The notes below the pieces were generated by a model. It was not told the origin of the DNA. It was given only the letters and a program-made list of their open reading frames with translations, and did no database searches. Of a stretch of DNA of 44,364 nucleotides, positions 24,337 through 34,294 are shown in pieces. Origin of the DNA: Silicimonas sp. Its GTDB lineage: Bacteria; Pseudomonadota; Alphaproteobacteria; Rhodobacterales; Rhodobacteraceae. Where the stretch lies: NCBI GenBank assembly GCA_022826205.1, contig JAJDVJ010000082.1, positions 1-44,364 of the forward strand, written 5' to 3'. The translations under genes were made by a program, and so were the position numbers. Numbering within the stretch: the stretch's first letter is position 1; each line of letters starts with the position of its first letter.

Positions 24337-25503
24337 TCAGACGGCCTTTCTGAGCTCGTCTGCCAGATCGACCCGCTCCCAGGTGAAGCCGCCGTCCTCG
24401 TCGGGCGCTCGCCCGAAATGGCCGTAGGCCGCCGTCCGCTGATAGATCGCCTTGTTGAGCGCAAGATGCTCGCGAATGCCGCGCGGACTGAGATCCATGG
24501 CGCTGGAAATGGCGGACTCTATCTTCACTGCAGGAACCTCGCCGGTGCCGAACGTGTCGGCATAGATCGACAGCGGCTTTGAAACCCCGATCGCATAGGA
24601 GAGCTGGATCAGGCACCTCTCCGCAATGCCCGCCGCCACAACGTTCTTGGCCAGATATCGTGCCGCATAGGCGGCAGAGCGGTCGACCTTGGTGGGATCC
24701 TTGCCGGAAAACGCGCCGCCCCCATGCGGCGCTGCACCGCCATACGTGTCGACGATGATCTTCCGCCCGGTCAACCCTGCATCTCCATCCGGACCGCCGG
24801 ACACGAACGTGCCGGTGGGGTTCACCCACCACTCGGTGGCATCGGTAAGCCACTCGGTGGGCAGAACCTCGCGAACGTACGGCTCGACGATCGCACGGAT
24901 GTCAGCAGGAGTCTGGCTCTCCGATTCATGCTGGGTCGAGAGCACGATGCACGTCACCTCGACAGGCTTGCCGTCTTCGTAGCGAAGCGAGATCTGCGAC
25001 TTCGCGTCCGGACGCAATGTCGGCGCGTCGCCCGCCTTCCGGGCATCGGCAATTCGCTTCAGGATGGCATGGGCGAAATGGATCGGCGCCGGCATCAGTT
25101 CCGGCGTCTCGTTCACCGCATAGCCGAACATGATTCCCTGGTCGCCCGCACCTTCGTCCTTGCTGGCGGACGCATCGACACCTTGCGCGATGTCAGACGA
25201 TTGCTCGTGCAGGTAGTTGTCGACGCTCAGGTTCTTCCAGTGAAACCCGTCCTGATCATACCCTATGTCCCTCACGCATTCCCGCGCAATCTCCTCGGCG
25301 CGTCTGGATACGGCTTCAGGACCGCGCACTTCCCCTCCGATCACGACCCGATTCGTGGTGACAAAGGTCTCGCAGGCGACGCGGGCTTCCGGCTCCGCGG
25401 CCAGAAAGGCGTCGAGGACGGCATCCGAGATCCGGTCGCAGATCTTGTCCGGATGTCCCTCGGAAACGCTTTCCGAGGCGAAGACGAAATTCTTGCGGTT
25501 CAT
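24337..25503 (-). CDS. metK: S-adenosylmethionine synthetase
   Basis: 388 residues. Family landmarks: [17 protein letters not shown] at the start with the catalytic His17, [14 protein letters not shown] (loop and ATP-binding hexapeptide), [21 protein letters not shown] and [19 protein letters not shown] (P-loop-like) toward the C-terminus, HFGR near the end. Makes SAM from methionine and ATP in the cytosol. ATG 25503 is preceded by GGAG, 8 bases away, and this site is part of the riboswitch pseudoknot (25510-25558), so translation is under SAM/SAH control. Intact. Confidence 0.98.
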   Translation of the reverse strand: MNRKNFVFASESVSEGHPDKICDRISDAVLDAFLAAEPEARVACETFVTTNRVVIGGEVRGPEAVSRRAEEIARECVRDIGYDQDGFHWKNLSVDNYLHEQSSDIAQGVDASASKDEGAGDQGIMFGYAVNETPELMPAPIHFAHAILKRIADARKAGDAPTLRPDAKSQISLRYEDGKPVEVTCIVLSTQHESESQTPADIRAIVEPYVREVLPTEWLTDATEWWVNPTGTFVSGGPDGDAGLTGRKIIVDTYGGAAPHGGGAFSGKDPTKVDRSAAYAARYLAKNVVAAGIAERCLIQLSYAIGVSKPLSIYADTFGTGEVPAVKIESAISSAMDLSPRGIREHLALNKAIYQRTAAYGHFGRAPDEDGGFTWERVDLADELRKAV

Positions 25504-25509
25504 CTGAAG

Positions 25510-25558
25510 TGCTCCATTGGATCAATTGCCGTCACGCCAGGAAGCCGTTGTGACGGTC
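25510..25558 (-). promoter_or_regulatory. SAM/SAH riboswitch controlling metK
   Basis: Reading the minus strand, a 7-bp P1 stem CCGTCAC/GTGACGG (25556-25550 with 25535-25529) encloses the conserved loop AACGGCTTCCTGGC. A short linker is followed by CCAATGGAGCA, which pairs back with the loop in this class and contains the metK ribosome site GGAG. The order and the loop sequence match the SAM/SAH riboswitch known from Rhodobacterales metK leaders nearly base for base, as I remember it. Binding of SAM would sequester the Shine-Dalgarno. Recognition is by eye, without covariance search. Confidence 0.92.
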
Positions 25559-27119
25559 AGACGCCGTTACGACTTTCGGAGAGGCTTGACAATGGGATTG
25601 CGCGGTTGACCGAAAAGATCGCGGCAAGTCCCATGAGTAGCAGGAGAACGACCGGGAGATCGCCGGTTCGGGCATAGATCGTTGCCGGGCGTGGAGTCGG
25701 CAGTGGCACGTCGATAAAGCCGGATTCGCCGAGCGGGAGCGAATCCAGGATCCTCCCGTCCGGTCCGATGACCGCGGAAACGCCTGTATTCGCGGAGCGG
25801 ACCAACGGCAGGCCCTGCTCGACGGCACGGAACCGCGCCTGCTGCAGATGCTGGAACGGCCCGGAGAAGGTGCCGAACCATGCATCATTGGTAATCTGCA
25901 GAAGATAGTCCGCACGTTCTCCGGCGCGCCGGACATGCCTCGGAAAGATCGTCTCGTAGCAGATCATCGGCAATGCCCGCCCGAGCGGCGTGTCGATAAG
26001 CGCCACATCGCTGCCCGCGCTGTAGCCATGGCCGTCACGGGCCGCGAAGCCCCTGATCCCGACGCGTTTGGCCAGCCCGCCGAAGGGCACGTACTCGCCG
26101 AAGGGCACGAGATGGACCTTGTCATAGATGTCCGTGACGAGGCCGTCGGCGTCGATCTGCACCATCGAATTGAACCGGCGCCGCCCGTCAACCCGGTCCA
26201 CCCCAAAGACGACGGGCGTGCCTCTGGCAGCATTGGCCATGTGCTTGAGAATCGGTCCTGCCTGGTCAAGCCGGTACTGCAGCGCGGATTCGGGCCAGAT
26301 GACGAGCGCAACGTCGTTGCCCGGGGCTGAAGTGGCCAGCAATTGGCGTTGCAGGAAGACACTCGCCTTCTCAGGATCCCACTTTTCGTGCTGAGGGGCG
26401 TTGGGCTGGACGACGCGGATCATGCCCACATGGGATTCCGACGGCACCTGAGCTACCCGCCCCCATGCAATGAGAGCCGCGACGCCAAGCAGCGCAACCA
26501 ACGTCGCGATCACCTTGCGTGGCGTCGCGACAGGCAGGGCCGCGAGGATCAGGGTGAGCGTGGTCAGGCCGTACGGCCCAACAACGCTCGCGCCCATGAT
26601 CGCCGGGGTTTCGGTCCAGATGTAGCCCGGCAGCACCCAAGGGAATCCGGTCAGCGCATGCCCGCGAAGAATCTCGGCCAGCGACAGAGACAGCGCCCAG
26701 CCAATCGCACCGCCGCCCGTCCGTCCGGAGAGCCACCCGGCCAGTGCCCAGAAGAGGGCGAAGCCCGTCGCCACAAGAATGACCGCGAAGGGCGCCATCC
26801 AGCCGTGGCGGTCGCTGTCGACGAAAAAGGGCTCGATGATCCAGAACAGGGAAACGGCGAAATAGCCAACACCACCAAGCCAGGCGGCGATCGCCTTGTT
26901 TCTGCCGCCGTCCGCAGAAGCCACGATCCACGAAATGCCCGTCAGCCCCAGTAGCGCAAGCGGCCAAAGGTTGAAGGGCGCGTGGCCGGTCGCGGCCACG
27001 GCACCGGCAAGCGGGGCCAGCCAGGATCGCCCGTGAAATCCCGCAACCGGGGACGGTCCGGAGGTCCGGAATCGGAGGACCGGGACACCATTCCCGAACC
27101 GGAGTCGCGCAGGCATCAC
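25557..27119 (-). CDS. lnt: Apolipoprotein N-acyltransferase
   Basis: 520 residues: six to seven membrane segments in the first 220, then a nitrilase-like periplasmic domain. The catalytic triad is clear: Glu277 (IWPESALQYR), Lys334 (YDKVHLVPFGEYVPF) and Cys387 (MICYETIFP). It adds the third acyl chain to lipoproteins in the inner membrane. Start ATG 27119 overlaps the corC-like stop (ATGA-type), and the stop lies at the edge of the metK riboswitch. A start further in cannot be excluded, since the first ~30 residues are poorly conserved in the family. Part of the ybeY-corC-lnt block common in alphaproteobacteria. Confidence 0.96.
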   Translation of the reverse strand: MMPARLRFGNGVPVLRFRTSGPSPVAGFHGRSWLAPLAGAVAATGHAPFNLWPLALLGLTGISWIVASADGGRNKAIAAWLGGVGYFAVSLFWIIEPFFVDSDRHGWMAPFAVILVATGFALFWALAGWLSGRTGGGAIGWALSLSLAEILRGHALTGFPWVLPGYIWTETPAIMGASVVGPYGLTTLTLILAALPVATPRKVIATLVALLGVAALIAWGRVAQVPSESHVGMIRVVQPNAPQHEKWDPEKASVFLQRQLLATSAPGNDVALVIWPESALQYRLDQAGPILKHMANAARGTPVVFGVDRVDGRRRFNSMVQIDADGLVTDIYDKVHLVPFGEYVPFGGLAKRVGIRGFAARDGHGYSAGSDVALIDTPLGRALPMICYETIFPRHVRRAGERADYLLQITNDAWFGTFSGPFQHLQQARFRAVEQGLPLVRSANTGVSAVIGPDGRILDSLPLGESGFIDVPLPTPRPATIYARTGDLPVVLLLLMGLAAIFSVNRAIPLSSLSESRNGV

Positions 27120-28000
27120 TCCGCTGCCTTCGGAAGATCCAGCCGGATGCGCAGTCGCTTGATATGCCTTGGATCGGCGTCGATTACTTCGAATTCCGTT
27201 CCGTCAGGGTGCTTCACGACCTCGCCGCGGGCAGGCACGCGGCCAGCCAGCATGAAGACAAGACCGCCCAGCGTGTCGACTTCCTCGTCACCCTCGTCGG
27301 TTCGCAGCCTGCGACCGACTTCCTGCTCGAATTCATCGACCGGAGCCCTCGCATAGGCGAGAAAGCTGCCCGATGCCTCCTTGACCCAGAGATCGCCCTC
27401 CCCGACGTCATGCTCGTCCTCGATTTCGCCAAGCACCTGTTCGATCAGGTCCTCGATCGTGACCAGCCCGTCAACGCCTCCATATTCGTCTATGACCAGA
27501 GCCATGTGCACCCTGTCTGTCTGCATCTTCTGCAGCAGCACTCCTATCGGCATCGAGTGCGGCGCATAGAGGAGCGGCCTCAGCATCTTGTCGAGCGCGA
27601 ACCGGTCTTCCGACCCGTTGAATCCGTGCCTCAGGGCAAAGTCCTTGAGATGCACCATTCCCTGCGGCTCGTCCAACGTGTCCTTGAATACGGGCAGTCG
27701 TGTCAGCCCGCTGTCGTGAAAGACCTTCACCAGCTTCTTTTTCTTGATGTTCTCCGGGACCGCGACGATCTCGACTTTCGGGATCATGACATCCTCGACC
27801 CGGAGCCTCGTCAGGTTGGCAATGCCGCCTGTCGTGCCGTTTCCTGCGGGAACCACGGTCGGGGGGTCGCCCTCGCCGTTCCGGTCCGAACTGCCTGCCA
27901 AGGCCCGCAACAATCGCTGCACTGACCACCGTCTACTGCCGTCTTCCTCCTGCGCGCCATGCGCCGCGCTAGAAGACGCCTCGCCTTTATCTCCCATCAA
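27116..28000 (-). CDS. CorC/HlyC-type CBS-domain protein (YbeX-like)
   Basis: 294 residues without a membrane domain. After a low-complexity N-terminus (1-60) come two CBS motifs: first [39 protein letters not shown]; second [34 protein letters not shown]. The C-terminal CorC_HlyC domain (about 205-290) includes [20 protein letters not shown]. Family members are linked to magnesium/cobalt efflux and, with YbeY, to ribosome maturation and heat response; the precise role is not settled. Nine bases separate it from ybeY; it overlaps lnt. Confidence 0.93.
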   Translation of the reverse strand: MMGDKGEASSSAAHGAQEEDGSRRWSVQRLLRALAGSSDRNGEGDPPTVVPAGNGTTGGIANLTRLRVEDVMIPKVEIVAVPENIKKKKLVKVFHDSGLTRLPVFKDTLDEPQGMVHLKDFALRHGFNGSEDRFALDKMLRPLLYAPHSMPIGVLLQKMQTDRVHMALVIDEYGGVDGLVTIEDLIEQVLGEIEDEHDVGEGDLWVKEASGSFLAYARAPVDEFEQEVGRRLRTDEGDEEVDTLGGLVFMLAGRVPARGEVVKHPDGTEFEVIDADPRHIKRLRIRLDLPKAAE

Positions 28001-28009
28001 TCCTTTCCA

Positions 28010-28519
28010 TCACGGTCGTTCGCCGGTCTCATTCCGTGAATGCGCATCCGGAACCCCGAGCGACTGAAGTATCGCCTTTTCCGTTGCCTCCATCAAGTCG
28101 GCATCGGAATCGTCGTCATGACTGTAACCAAGAAGATGCAACGTCGCATGAACGACAAGATGGATGACGTGAGTCTCAAGCGGAACGCCGCCTTCCCTGG
28201 CTTCCGCCAGGCAGGTCTCGAACGAAATCGCGACGTCGCCAAGTTCAGGGTCTCCTGCCGGCGGCTCCGGGCGCGCACCCCGCTCAGCCGCAGCACGTTC
28301 GACGGACGGCCACGAAAGCACGTTGGTCGGTGCAGGCGTTTCGCGGAATCGGGCATTCAGCGCAGCAATCCGCGCGGCGTCGCATGCAAGAACGGTCACG
28401 TTCCAGTCGTCCGGGTCTAGATCAAGGTGTTCCAGCGTCGCCTCGACGGCGCGCGAAGCCAGTGATTCGATGCCGGTTCCGCGCCAGCGCGGGTCTTCTG
28501 CGATCACGTCCGTGGTCAT
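28010..28519 (-). CDS. ybeY: Endoribonuclease YbeY
   Basis: 169 residues, zinc-dependent rRNA maturation and quality-control enzyme. The signature HATLHLLGYSH gives metal ligands His124, His128 and His134; the upstream TNVLSWPS and LGDVAISFETC match the family. The C-terminal helix (DLMEATEKAILQSLGVPD) is typical. Cytosolic. First gene of the left-facing ybeY-corC-lnt block; phoH, which commonly precedes it, is missing, and a divergent MmcQ/YjbR gene lies there instead. Confidence 0.95.
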   Translation of the reverse strand: MTTDVIAEDPRWRGTGIESLASRAVEATLEHLDLDPDDWNVTVLACDAARIAALNARFRETPAPTNVLSWPSVERAAAERGARPEPPAGDPELGDVAISFETCLAEAREGGVPLETHVIHLVVHATLHLLGYSHDDDSDADLMEATEKAILQSLGVPDAHSRNETGERP

Positions 28520-28565
28520 CGGACAGGGTCTACACGATTGACCTAAGGGAAGCTATGGTGAGCAC

Positions 28566-28931
28566 ATGGCCAGAAGCACGTCCGAATTCAGGAAGCGAAT
28601 CGCATCAATCTGTGCGCCGCTGCCGGGTGCAGAGGTCTCCGACCCATGGGGCATGGGACACGAAGTCTGGAAAGTCAGTAAAAAGATATTCGCGTGTTCC
28701 GGCGTATCCAGAGCCGGCGTGACCGTGAAGACGAGAGACACCGAAACCGCAGGCATGCTCATCGATGCGGGCATTGGCGTTCGGGCACCCTATTTTCACA
28801 AGAGCTGGATTCTCCTGCCGGAGGACGTCGCGGATGACGAACTCCGGCACCGCCTGGTGACCTCGTACGATCTTGTCCGCGCCGGCCTGACCAGGAAAGT
28901 CCGCGCGACACTTCCGGAGCGGGAGGGCTGA
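28566..28931 (+). CDS. MmcQ/YjbR-family protein
   Basis: 121 residues of the MmcQ/YjbR DNA-binding-like fold: an N-terminal helix (FRKRIASICAPLPGAEVSDPWGMGHEVWKVSKKIFAC), VTVKTRDTETAGMLIDAG in the middle, and APYFHKSWILLPEDVADDELRHRLVTSYDLVRAGLTRKVR at the end. Members resemble the C-terminal CyaY-like DNA-binding fold; cellular role unknown. Divergent from ybeY. The ribosome site is weak (GGTGAG very close to ATG 28566). Confidence 0.88.
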   Translation: MARSTSEFRKRIASICAPLPGAEVSDPWGMGHEVWKVSKKIFACSGVSRAGVTVKTRDTETAGMLIDAGIGVRAPYFHKSWILLPEDVADDELRHRLVTSYDLVRAGLTRKVRATLPEREG

Positions 28932-29005
28932 TCCGGCATCGAACCCGAGTCGCGCTTGATTCCCGCAAGCGTTTCAAGCCATCTCCTCATATGGGAAGCG
29001 GGCGA

Positions 29006-29899
29006 ATGAATGCGGACTGGATAGCGGTCGACTGGGGCACGTCGAACCTGCGGGCCTGGGCGGTCCGGAACGGAAAGGCCGTCGCCAAGGCGACCTCGGA
29101 CAAGGGCATGGGAGTGCTTGCGCCCGACGCCTTCGAATCCGCGTTGCTGGAAGTCATCGAACCCTGGCTTGGCATGGGACCAATGCAGGTCGTTGCGTCC
29201 GGCATGGTGGGCGCGAGGCAGGGCTGGCAGGAGGCTCCCTATGCGACCGTGCCTTGTGCACCGACGGGAACTGGTGCCGTTTGGCCCGACGTGTCGGACC
29301 CGCGGCTCGACGTGACCATCCTGCCCGGCCTTGCGCAGGACAAGCCCGCTGACGTCATGCGGGGCGAGGAGACGCAGATCGCCGGATACCTTGCATGGGA
29401 TCCCGGATTCGACGGCATCATTTGCCTGCCGGGCACGCACTCGAAGTGGGTGCACGTGTCAACCGGAGAGGTAGTGAGCTTTCGCACCTTCATGACGGGC
29501 GAGCTCTTCGCGCTGCTTTCCACGGGATCCGTGCTTCGACACTCGGTTGGCGAAGGCTGGGATGACACCGCGTTCACTGAGGCCGTCGACGACGCCATGG
29601 GAAGGCCGGAAGCAATTGCCGCGCGACTGTTTGCATTGCGTGCGGAGACCCTGCTCGCTGATCTCGGGAAGGGCACCGCAACGGCACGGCTGTCCGGCCT
29701 GCTGATAGGCGCCGAACTCGCAGCCGCGCGTGCCTACTGGCTGGGACAGCGAATCGTTCTGGTCGGCGAAGACAGGCAGGTCGCGCACTATGCCAAGGCA
29801 CTTGCCACTCTCGGCGCAGTGGCCGAAACCGCGGACGCCACGCAGGCAACGCTGGCGGGTCTTGCCGCCGCCCACGCCCGACTGCAGGAGCCATCATGA
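29006..29899 (+). CDS. dgoK: 2-dehydro-3-deoxygalactonokinase (DgoK-type)
   Basis: 297 residues. The phosphate-binding start [14 protein letters not shown] and the segments [55 protein letters not shown] and [13 protein letters not shown] are those of KDGal kinases, which phosphorylate 2-dehydro-3-deoxygalactonate with ATP. ATG 29006 is favoured over ATG 28991, because GGGAAG lies 8 bases before it and the upstream ATG has no site. Coupled by ATGA to the aldolase gene that takes its product. Confidence 0.95.
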   Translation: MNADWIAVDWGTSNLRAWAVRNGKAVAKATSDKGMGVLAPDAFESALLEVIEPWLGMGPMQVVASGMVGARQGWQEAPYATVPCAPTGTGAVWPDVSDPRLDVTILPGLAQDKPADVMRGEETQIAGYLAWDPGFDGIICLPGTHSKWVHVSTGEVVSFRTFMTGELFALLSTGSVLRHSVGEGWDDTAFTEAVDDAMGRPEAIAARLFALRAETLLADLGKGTATARLSGLLIGAELAAARAYWLGQRIVLVGEDRQVAHYAKALATLGAVAETADATQATLAGLAAAHARLQEPS

Positions 29900-30501
29900 G
29901 CCGACCCCTTATTGCCATCCTTCGCGGCATCGATCCGGACGAGGCAGTGCCGATTGCCGAAGCCCTGATCGAGGCCGGAATCGACCGGATCGAGGTGCCG
30001 CTGAATTCGCCGTCGCCGTTCAGGTCGATCGAGCGATTGGCGGATGCCGTTGGCGACAAGGCACTGATTGGCGCCGGCACGGTCCTGACCGAGGCCCAGG
30101 TCCAGAACGTCAAGGCCGCCGGCGGGGCGTTGGTGGTTTCACCCAATTGCGATCCTGCAGTGGTGGCGGCCACGAAATCACTGGGGATGCAGAGCTTCCC
30201 GGGCGTGTTGACGCCAACGGAGTGCTTCGCCGCCCTGGCCTCCGGCGCCGACGGGCTCAAGGTCTTCCCGGCATTCCTATTGGGAACAGAAGGGCTGAAA
30301 GCGCTTCGCGCCGTGCTGCCCGCCAAGACCCAAGTCTACATGGTCGGCGGCGTGAGTGCGGAGAATTTCGGCGACTGGGTTCGCGCAGGTGCAAGCGGGT
30401 TCGGGCTCGGAAGTTCGTTGTATGCACCCGGACTTGACGTGGACGAGATTGCGGCCAAGGCAAAGGCGGCGGTAGCTGCCTGGGAGGAATGTGACCAATG
30501 A
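29896..30501 (+). CDS. dgoA: 2-dehydro-3-deoxy-6-phosphogalactonate aldolase (DgoA-type)
   Basis: 201 residues, class I aldolase of the KDPG/KDPGal family. Start [12 protein letters not shown], the RIEVPLNSP segment with the catalytic Glu33, and GLKVFPA with Schiff-base Lys122 are diagnostic; the NSP after the Glu strand and the LYAPG end suit the galactonate rather than the gluconate enzyme. Cleaves KDPGal to pyruvate and glyceraldehyde-3-phosphate. ATGA overlaps at both ends tie it to the kinase upstream and the lactonase downstream. Confidence 0.95.
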   Translation: MSRPLIAILRGIDPDEAVPIAEALIEAGIDRIEVPLNSPSPFRSIERLADAVGDKALIGAGTVLTEAQVQNVKAAGGALVVSPNCDPAVVAATKSLGMQSFPGVLTPTECFAALASGADGLKVFPAFLLGTEGLKALRAVLPAKTQVYMVGGVSAENFGDWVRAGASGFGLGSSLYAPGLDVDEIAAKAKAAVAAWEECDQ

Positions 30502-31358
30502 GCGAAGTGTATGACGAAACGGCTTGCCAATTGGGGGAAGGCCCGCTCTGGCATCCCGAGCGTCAGCAACTCTACTGGTTCGATATCCTGGAAGCACGTC
30601 TCCATACGCGCGAGGGCGGGCGAGCCCGCAGCGTACAGTTCGACGAGATTGTGTCCGCCGCCGGATGGGTAAGCGACACTGAGTTGCTGATCGCCTCGGA
30701 AACGCGGCTGTTTCTGTATGATGTCGAACGCGAGCGCAGCGAAGATGTCGAGGGTCTGGAGGCCGATGATCCCGAAACGCGGTCGAACGACGGACGCGCC
30801 GACCCCTGGGGAGGGTTCTGGATCGGAACGATGGGGAAGCGCAAGGGTGGCGGTGCGGGAGCGATCTACCGCTACTACCGCGGCGAATTGCGCGAACTCT
30901 ATCCTGACATCACGATTCCGAACTCCATTTGCTTTCTGCCAAGTCTCGAAGGCGCGTTCTTCGCCGACACGCCGACAGGCAAGATCATGCGACAGGATCT
31001 CGACCCTGATCACGGCTGGCCGGATGGCGACCCGGAAGTGTTTCTGGACCTGACTGCCGACGGGCTGCACCCGGACGGGTCGGTCGTGGATGCAGCAGGC
31101 AACCTCTGGAACGCGCAGTGGGGTGCGTGGCGGGTTGCATGCTACGACCGCGGCGGCGATTTCCTGAAAGCAGTGGAATTCGACGCGGCGCACACGTCGT
31201 GCCCGGCCTTCGGCGGACCGGGACTCTCCACGCTGTATTGCACGACGGCGCGGGAAGACCTGAGCGAGGCGGCGAAGGCGCGCTCCGACAGGCACGGCAT
31301 GACCTTCGCTGAGGCTGACGCAGGCATCGGCCAAGCGGAACACCGAGTTCTCCTGTAG
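30498..31358 (+). CDS. SMP-30/gluconolactonase-family sugar lactonase
   Basis: 286 residues, six-bladed propeller. Metal-site landmarks: [19 protein letters not shown] (Glu in the first blade), [18 protein letters not shown] (Asn/Asp), PNSICFLPS (Asn), [18 protein letters not shown] (Asp), all typical. Likely opens a galactono- (or related aldono-) lactone before the dehydratase step. Coupled by ATGA to dgoA. Ends without a clear terminator; a small GCCC/GGGC hairpin lies about 30 bases on. Confidence 0.93.
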   Translation: MSEVYDETACQLGEGPLWHPERQQLYWFDILEARLHTREGGRARSVQFDEIVSAAGWVSDTELLIASETRLFLYDVERERSEDVEGLEADDPETRSNDGRADPWGGFWIGTMGKRKGGGAGAIYRYYRGELRELYPDITIPNSICFLPSLEGAFFADTPTGKIMRQDLDPDHGWPDGDPEVFLDLTADGLHPDGSVVDAAGNLWNAQWGAWRVACYDRGGDFLKAVEFDAAHTSCPAFGGPGLSTLYCTTAREDLSEAAKARSDRHGMTFAEADAGIGQAEHRVLL

Positions 31359-31475
31359 CAGGCAATTTCCGCCCTTCGGGCTCTGTCTCGCTTGGACCCT
31401 GGAGCGCCGCTGACTGGAAGACGGCGAATCGATCTCCGCGCCTGTCCGGAATTGTGGGCCTTGGGACGTCCCGGC

Positions 31476-31862
31476 TCAATCCGCGGCGGGCGTCATGAGA
31501 CCCATCATGGCACCGGTCGGATCCTCGATTATGGCGATACGGCCCACGGTTCCGACATCGAAGGGCTGGCGATGAACCTTGGCGCCGGCTGCTTCTGCGG
31601 CCCCGGCGGCGGCATCGACGTCATCCACCGCAAAATACGTGAACCAATGCGCCGGGACTCCCTCGAGTTCCATGCCGCTCATGTCCAACATGCCGGCAAC
31701 CATCTCATCGCCAAGCTTGGCGACCGTATAGTGCCCCTCGCCGCCAGGAACGGGCATCGTCTCAAATGTCCAGCCGCAGGTCGCACCGTAATACTTCTGG
31801 GCACCTTCCACGTCGCGGGTCATCAGTTCGTTCCACCAGACCTTGCCATGATTGTCAGACAT
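31476..31862 (-). CDS. VOC-family (glyoxalase/bleomycin-resistance fold) protein
   Basis: About 128 residues forming a single VOC unit: KVWWNELMTRDVEGAQKYYGATCGW, HYTVAKLGDEMVAGML, PAHWFTYFAVDDVDAAAGAAEAAGAKV, GRIAIIEDPTGAMMGLM. Members bind a metal and act as glyoxalases, dioxygenases or resistance proteins; which applies here is unknown. ATG 31862 has GAGAGG at better spacing than the adjacent ATG 31865. It faces the lactonase gene convergently and seems unrelated to the sugar operon. Confidence 0.9.
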   Translation of the reverse strand: MSDNHGKVWWNELMTRDVEGAQKYYGATCGWTFETMPVPGGEGHYTVAKLGDEMVAGMLDMSGMELEGVPAHWFTYFAVDDVDAAAGAAEAAGAKVHRQPFDVGTVGRIAIIEDPTGAMMGLMTPAAD

Positions 31863-31865
31863 CAT

Positions 31866-32451
31866 TCACCTCTCTTGCTGACTGCACGCAAACGCATCGG
31901 TGTTCGACACCCACGCTTGGTCATGCGAATCTCGACAAGTCGTGCTCTACCAGCCTGCAGTCCACGGGGCGAATCAAAGTTTTTGCTCGCTGACATCGGT
32001 TGCGCCCCAAGTGCGCAAGTCCCTCATAGCCAGCACGCTTCGCCTCTTCCAACCTGCCTCGCTCGCCTCAAGCACCTCCTTGTCCGAACAGATGGTGGTC
32101 CGTGCCATCCAATTGCGCGGGAACTAGCGAACCCATGGTCGCGACTTCTGATTTTCGGCAAGTCCGTTGGCCTGAAATGCATCGCCTTGTGACGGCAAGG
32201 ATCGGCTGTCGCATCCAGCTGAACCGTTCGCGCCCATCTGAAGGCACTTCGTGACTCATGATCTCAACTGCGACCTTGCTGTCTGCAGATCGGAGTATCC
32301 TGGTCGAACGGCGACACACGCTTTCATCCGATAACCCGGCTGCCAAATCCTCGCCGCGCGAGAACGAAAGGCCGATGGACAGGTTGTCAGCCCGATCCGG
32401 ACATGTGATCAGGGACGTCGCTGCAAATCCGGAACTGGCGAGGTCAAACTG
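31866..32451. other. 586-base stretch without an identifiable gene
   Basis: Lies upstream of the hydrolase-dehydratase-lactonase group. Frames on both strands (for example 32068-32700 minus, which runs into the next gene) show no known domain and no ribosome site. It should contain the promoter for the gene starting at 32452. GCGAGG at 32438-32443 is that gene's ribosome site. Confidence 0.45.
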
Positions 32452-33276
32452 ATGCCCGAATTCCACGCCCCAGATGGCGCGCGTCTCCACTTTGCCGATG
32501 ACGGCGAGGGCCTGCCGATCCTTGCGCTTTCGGGCCTTACGCGAAACGGCAGCGATTTCGACTATCTCGCCCCGCACCTCCCGGATTCCGTGCGTCTTGT
32601 CCGCCTGGACTATCGAGGCCGAGGCAGGTCGGAGTGGACCGGCCCGGAGACCTATACGGTTCCGGTCGAAACAGGAGACGCATTGGCGCTCCTTGATCAT
32701 CTCGAACTGGATCGTGTCGCGCTCATCGGCACGTCGCGCGGCGGATTGATCTCAATGGTGCTCGCCAGCATCGCAAAGGAACGCCTTCTAGGTGCATGCC
32801 TCGTGGACATCGGACCCGAGATCACTGCATCCGGGCTTGAAGCCATCCGCAACTACGTCGGCAAGAACCCGACGCAAGAGACCTTCGCGGAAGCGGTCAA
32901 TATGCGTGCCGAGCTGATGAAGGGATTCGAGCATGTGCCCGAAAGCCGTTGGGACGAAGAAGTACGGAAGCACTATGTGGAGTCGCCTGAAGGGCTGAAG
33001 ATCAACTACGACCCGGCGCTTCGCGACGCCTTTCATGCGGCCGCCTCGGCGCCCGCGCAGGATCTCTGGCCCATGTTCGATGCGCTCGAAAGCCTGCCGC
33101 TTGCGCTGGTCCGCGGCGCGAATTCCGACATCCTTGCCCCAGATATTGCCCAGGAAATGTGCCACCGGCGCCCAGACATGATCTTCGCGGACGTGCCAGA
33201 TCGCGGCCACGTGCCCTTCCTTGACGAGCCGGAAGCGGTGGCAGCCATACGCGAATGGATCGGAAGGCTGAAATGA
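32452..33276 (+). CDS. Alpha/beta-fold hydrolase
   Basis: 274 residues. Nucleophile elbow GTSRGG with Ser95, oxyanion region LALSGLTRNGSDF, DYRGRGRS motif, likely acid Asp in ANSDILAPD, and catalytic His in RGHVPFLDEPE near residue 254. No signal peptide. Resembles carboxylesterase/lactonase-type hydrolases; substrate unknown. ATG 32452 follows GCGAGG by 8 bases. It ends in an ATGA overlap with the dehydratase gene, so the two are co-translated. Confidence 0.9.
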   Translation: MPEFHAPDGARLHFADDGEGLPILALSGLTRNGSDFDYLAPHLPDSVRLVRLDYRGRGRSEWTGPETYTVPVETGDALALLDHLELDRVALIGTSRGGLISMVLASIAKERLLGACLVDIGPEITASGLEAIRNYVGKNPTQETFAEAVNMRAELMKGFEHVPESRWDEEVRKHYVESPEGLKINYDPALRDAFHAAASAPAQDLWPMFDALESLPLALVRGANSDILAPDIAQEMCHRRPDMIFADVPDRGHVPFLDEPEAVAAIREWIGRLK

Positions 33277-34247
33277 ACATCGATCGTATCGTTGCCGCGG
33301 CCAAGAGACTCGCGGGGCACGCGCTCCGCACACCGCTTCTGAATGCGCCGTTTCTGGACGAAACGGCAGGTCGCCGCGTCCTCGTGAAGGCCGAATGCCT
33401 GCAGCGCACTGGATCTTTCAAGTACCGGGGTGCGCGGTCAGCCCTCTCCGTGCTGTCCGGGAACGCCAGGGAACGGGGCGTGCTTGCCTTCTCGTCCGGC
33501 AACCATGCGCAGGGCGTCGCCTGCGCTGCGCGCGAAATGGGCGTTCCTGCCGTGGTCGTCATGCCGAGCGACGCGCCGGCTCTCAAGATCGCCAATACGC
33601 GGGCCTATGGCGCTGAAGTCGTGCTCTACGACCGGGCGACGGAGGATCGCGATGCGATCGGCACGGCGCTCGCGGAAGAGCGCGACCTCGCACTCGTCAA
33701 GCCCTTCGACAACGAGGACGTGATCGCCGGACAGGGCACCTGCGGTCTCGAGATTGCGGAACAGGCATCGGAAGCAGGCATCGGGGAGGCCGACGTTCTT
33801 ATCCCTTGCGGCGGCGGCGGACTGAGTTCAGGCATTGCGCTCGCGCTTGAAGCGCGTGCACCGCATCTTCGCGTTCGCCCGGTGGAGCCGGAAGGTTTTG
33901 ACGACGTCGCGCGGTCCCTGATCGCCGGCACGCCTCAGGTCAACGCGAGAATGGCCGGCTCGATCTGTGACGCCATCGTCACGCCCACGCCAGGCCAGCT
34001 GACTTTCCCGATCCTGAAGAGGCTCTGCGGCCCAGGCATTGCAGTGCCAGACGAGGATGCGCTTCGTGCCGTTGCAGAGGCGTTCACCCGGCTCAGGATC
34101 GTGCTGGAACCTGGCGGCGCGGTTGCGCTGGCCGCCGCGCTCTTCCATCCCGAAGACGATCGGGACGTGATTGTCGTGGCATCCGGCGGCAACGTGGATT
34201 CGACTGTCTTCCGGAACGCGCTGAATCTGCTTGGCAAAGCTGTTTGA
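33273..34247 (+). CDS. Threonine/serine dehydratase (PLP-dependent, short catabolic type)
   Basis: 324 residues, fold-type II PLP enzyme. Lys50 in RTGSFKYRGA forms the Schiff base; SSGNHAQGVACAAREMG and PCGGGGLSSG bind substrate carboxylate and PLP phosphate; the end VASGGNVD carries the residue facing the pyridine nitrogen. There is no ACT domain, so it is of the TdcB/serine-racemase/threo-3-hydroxyaspartate ammonia-lyase type. Start ATG 33273 by ATGA overlap (an in-frame ATG at 33255 lies inside the previous gene). Makes a 2-oxoacid and ammonia; why it sits among lactonases is unclear. Confidence 0.92.
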   Translation: MNIDRIVAAAKRLAGHALRTPLLNAPFLDETAGRRVLVKAECLQRTGSFKYRGARSALSVLSGNARERGVLAFSSGNHAQGVACAAREMGVPAVVVMPSDAPALKIANTRAYGAEVVLYDRATEDRDAIGTALAEERDLALVKPFDNEDVIAGQGTCGLEIAEQASEAGIGEADVLIPCGGGGLSSGIALALEARAPHLRVRPVEPEGFDDVARSLIAGTPQVNARMAGSICDAIVTPTPGQLTFPILKRLCGPGIAVPDEDALRAVAEAFTRLRIVLEPGGAVALAAALFHPEDDRDVIVVASGGNVDSTVFRNALNLLGKAV

Positions 34248-34294
34248 CGCTGACAACCATGGACACGCGGAGAGGCGCTGGGGGGCGAGGATCC

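Noticed and set aside
26371-26967. Minus-strand open frame inside lnt
   Set aside because: Out-of-frame shadow of the membrane part of lnt.
33255-33272. Earlier ATG for the threonine/serine dehydratase
   Set aside because: It would overlap the previous gene by 22 bases; ATG 33273 forms the normal ATGA overlap and fits the family start.
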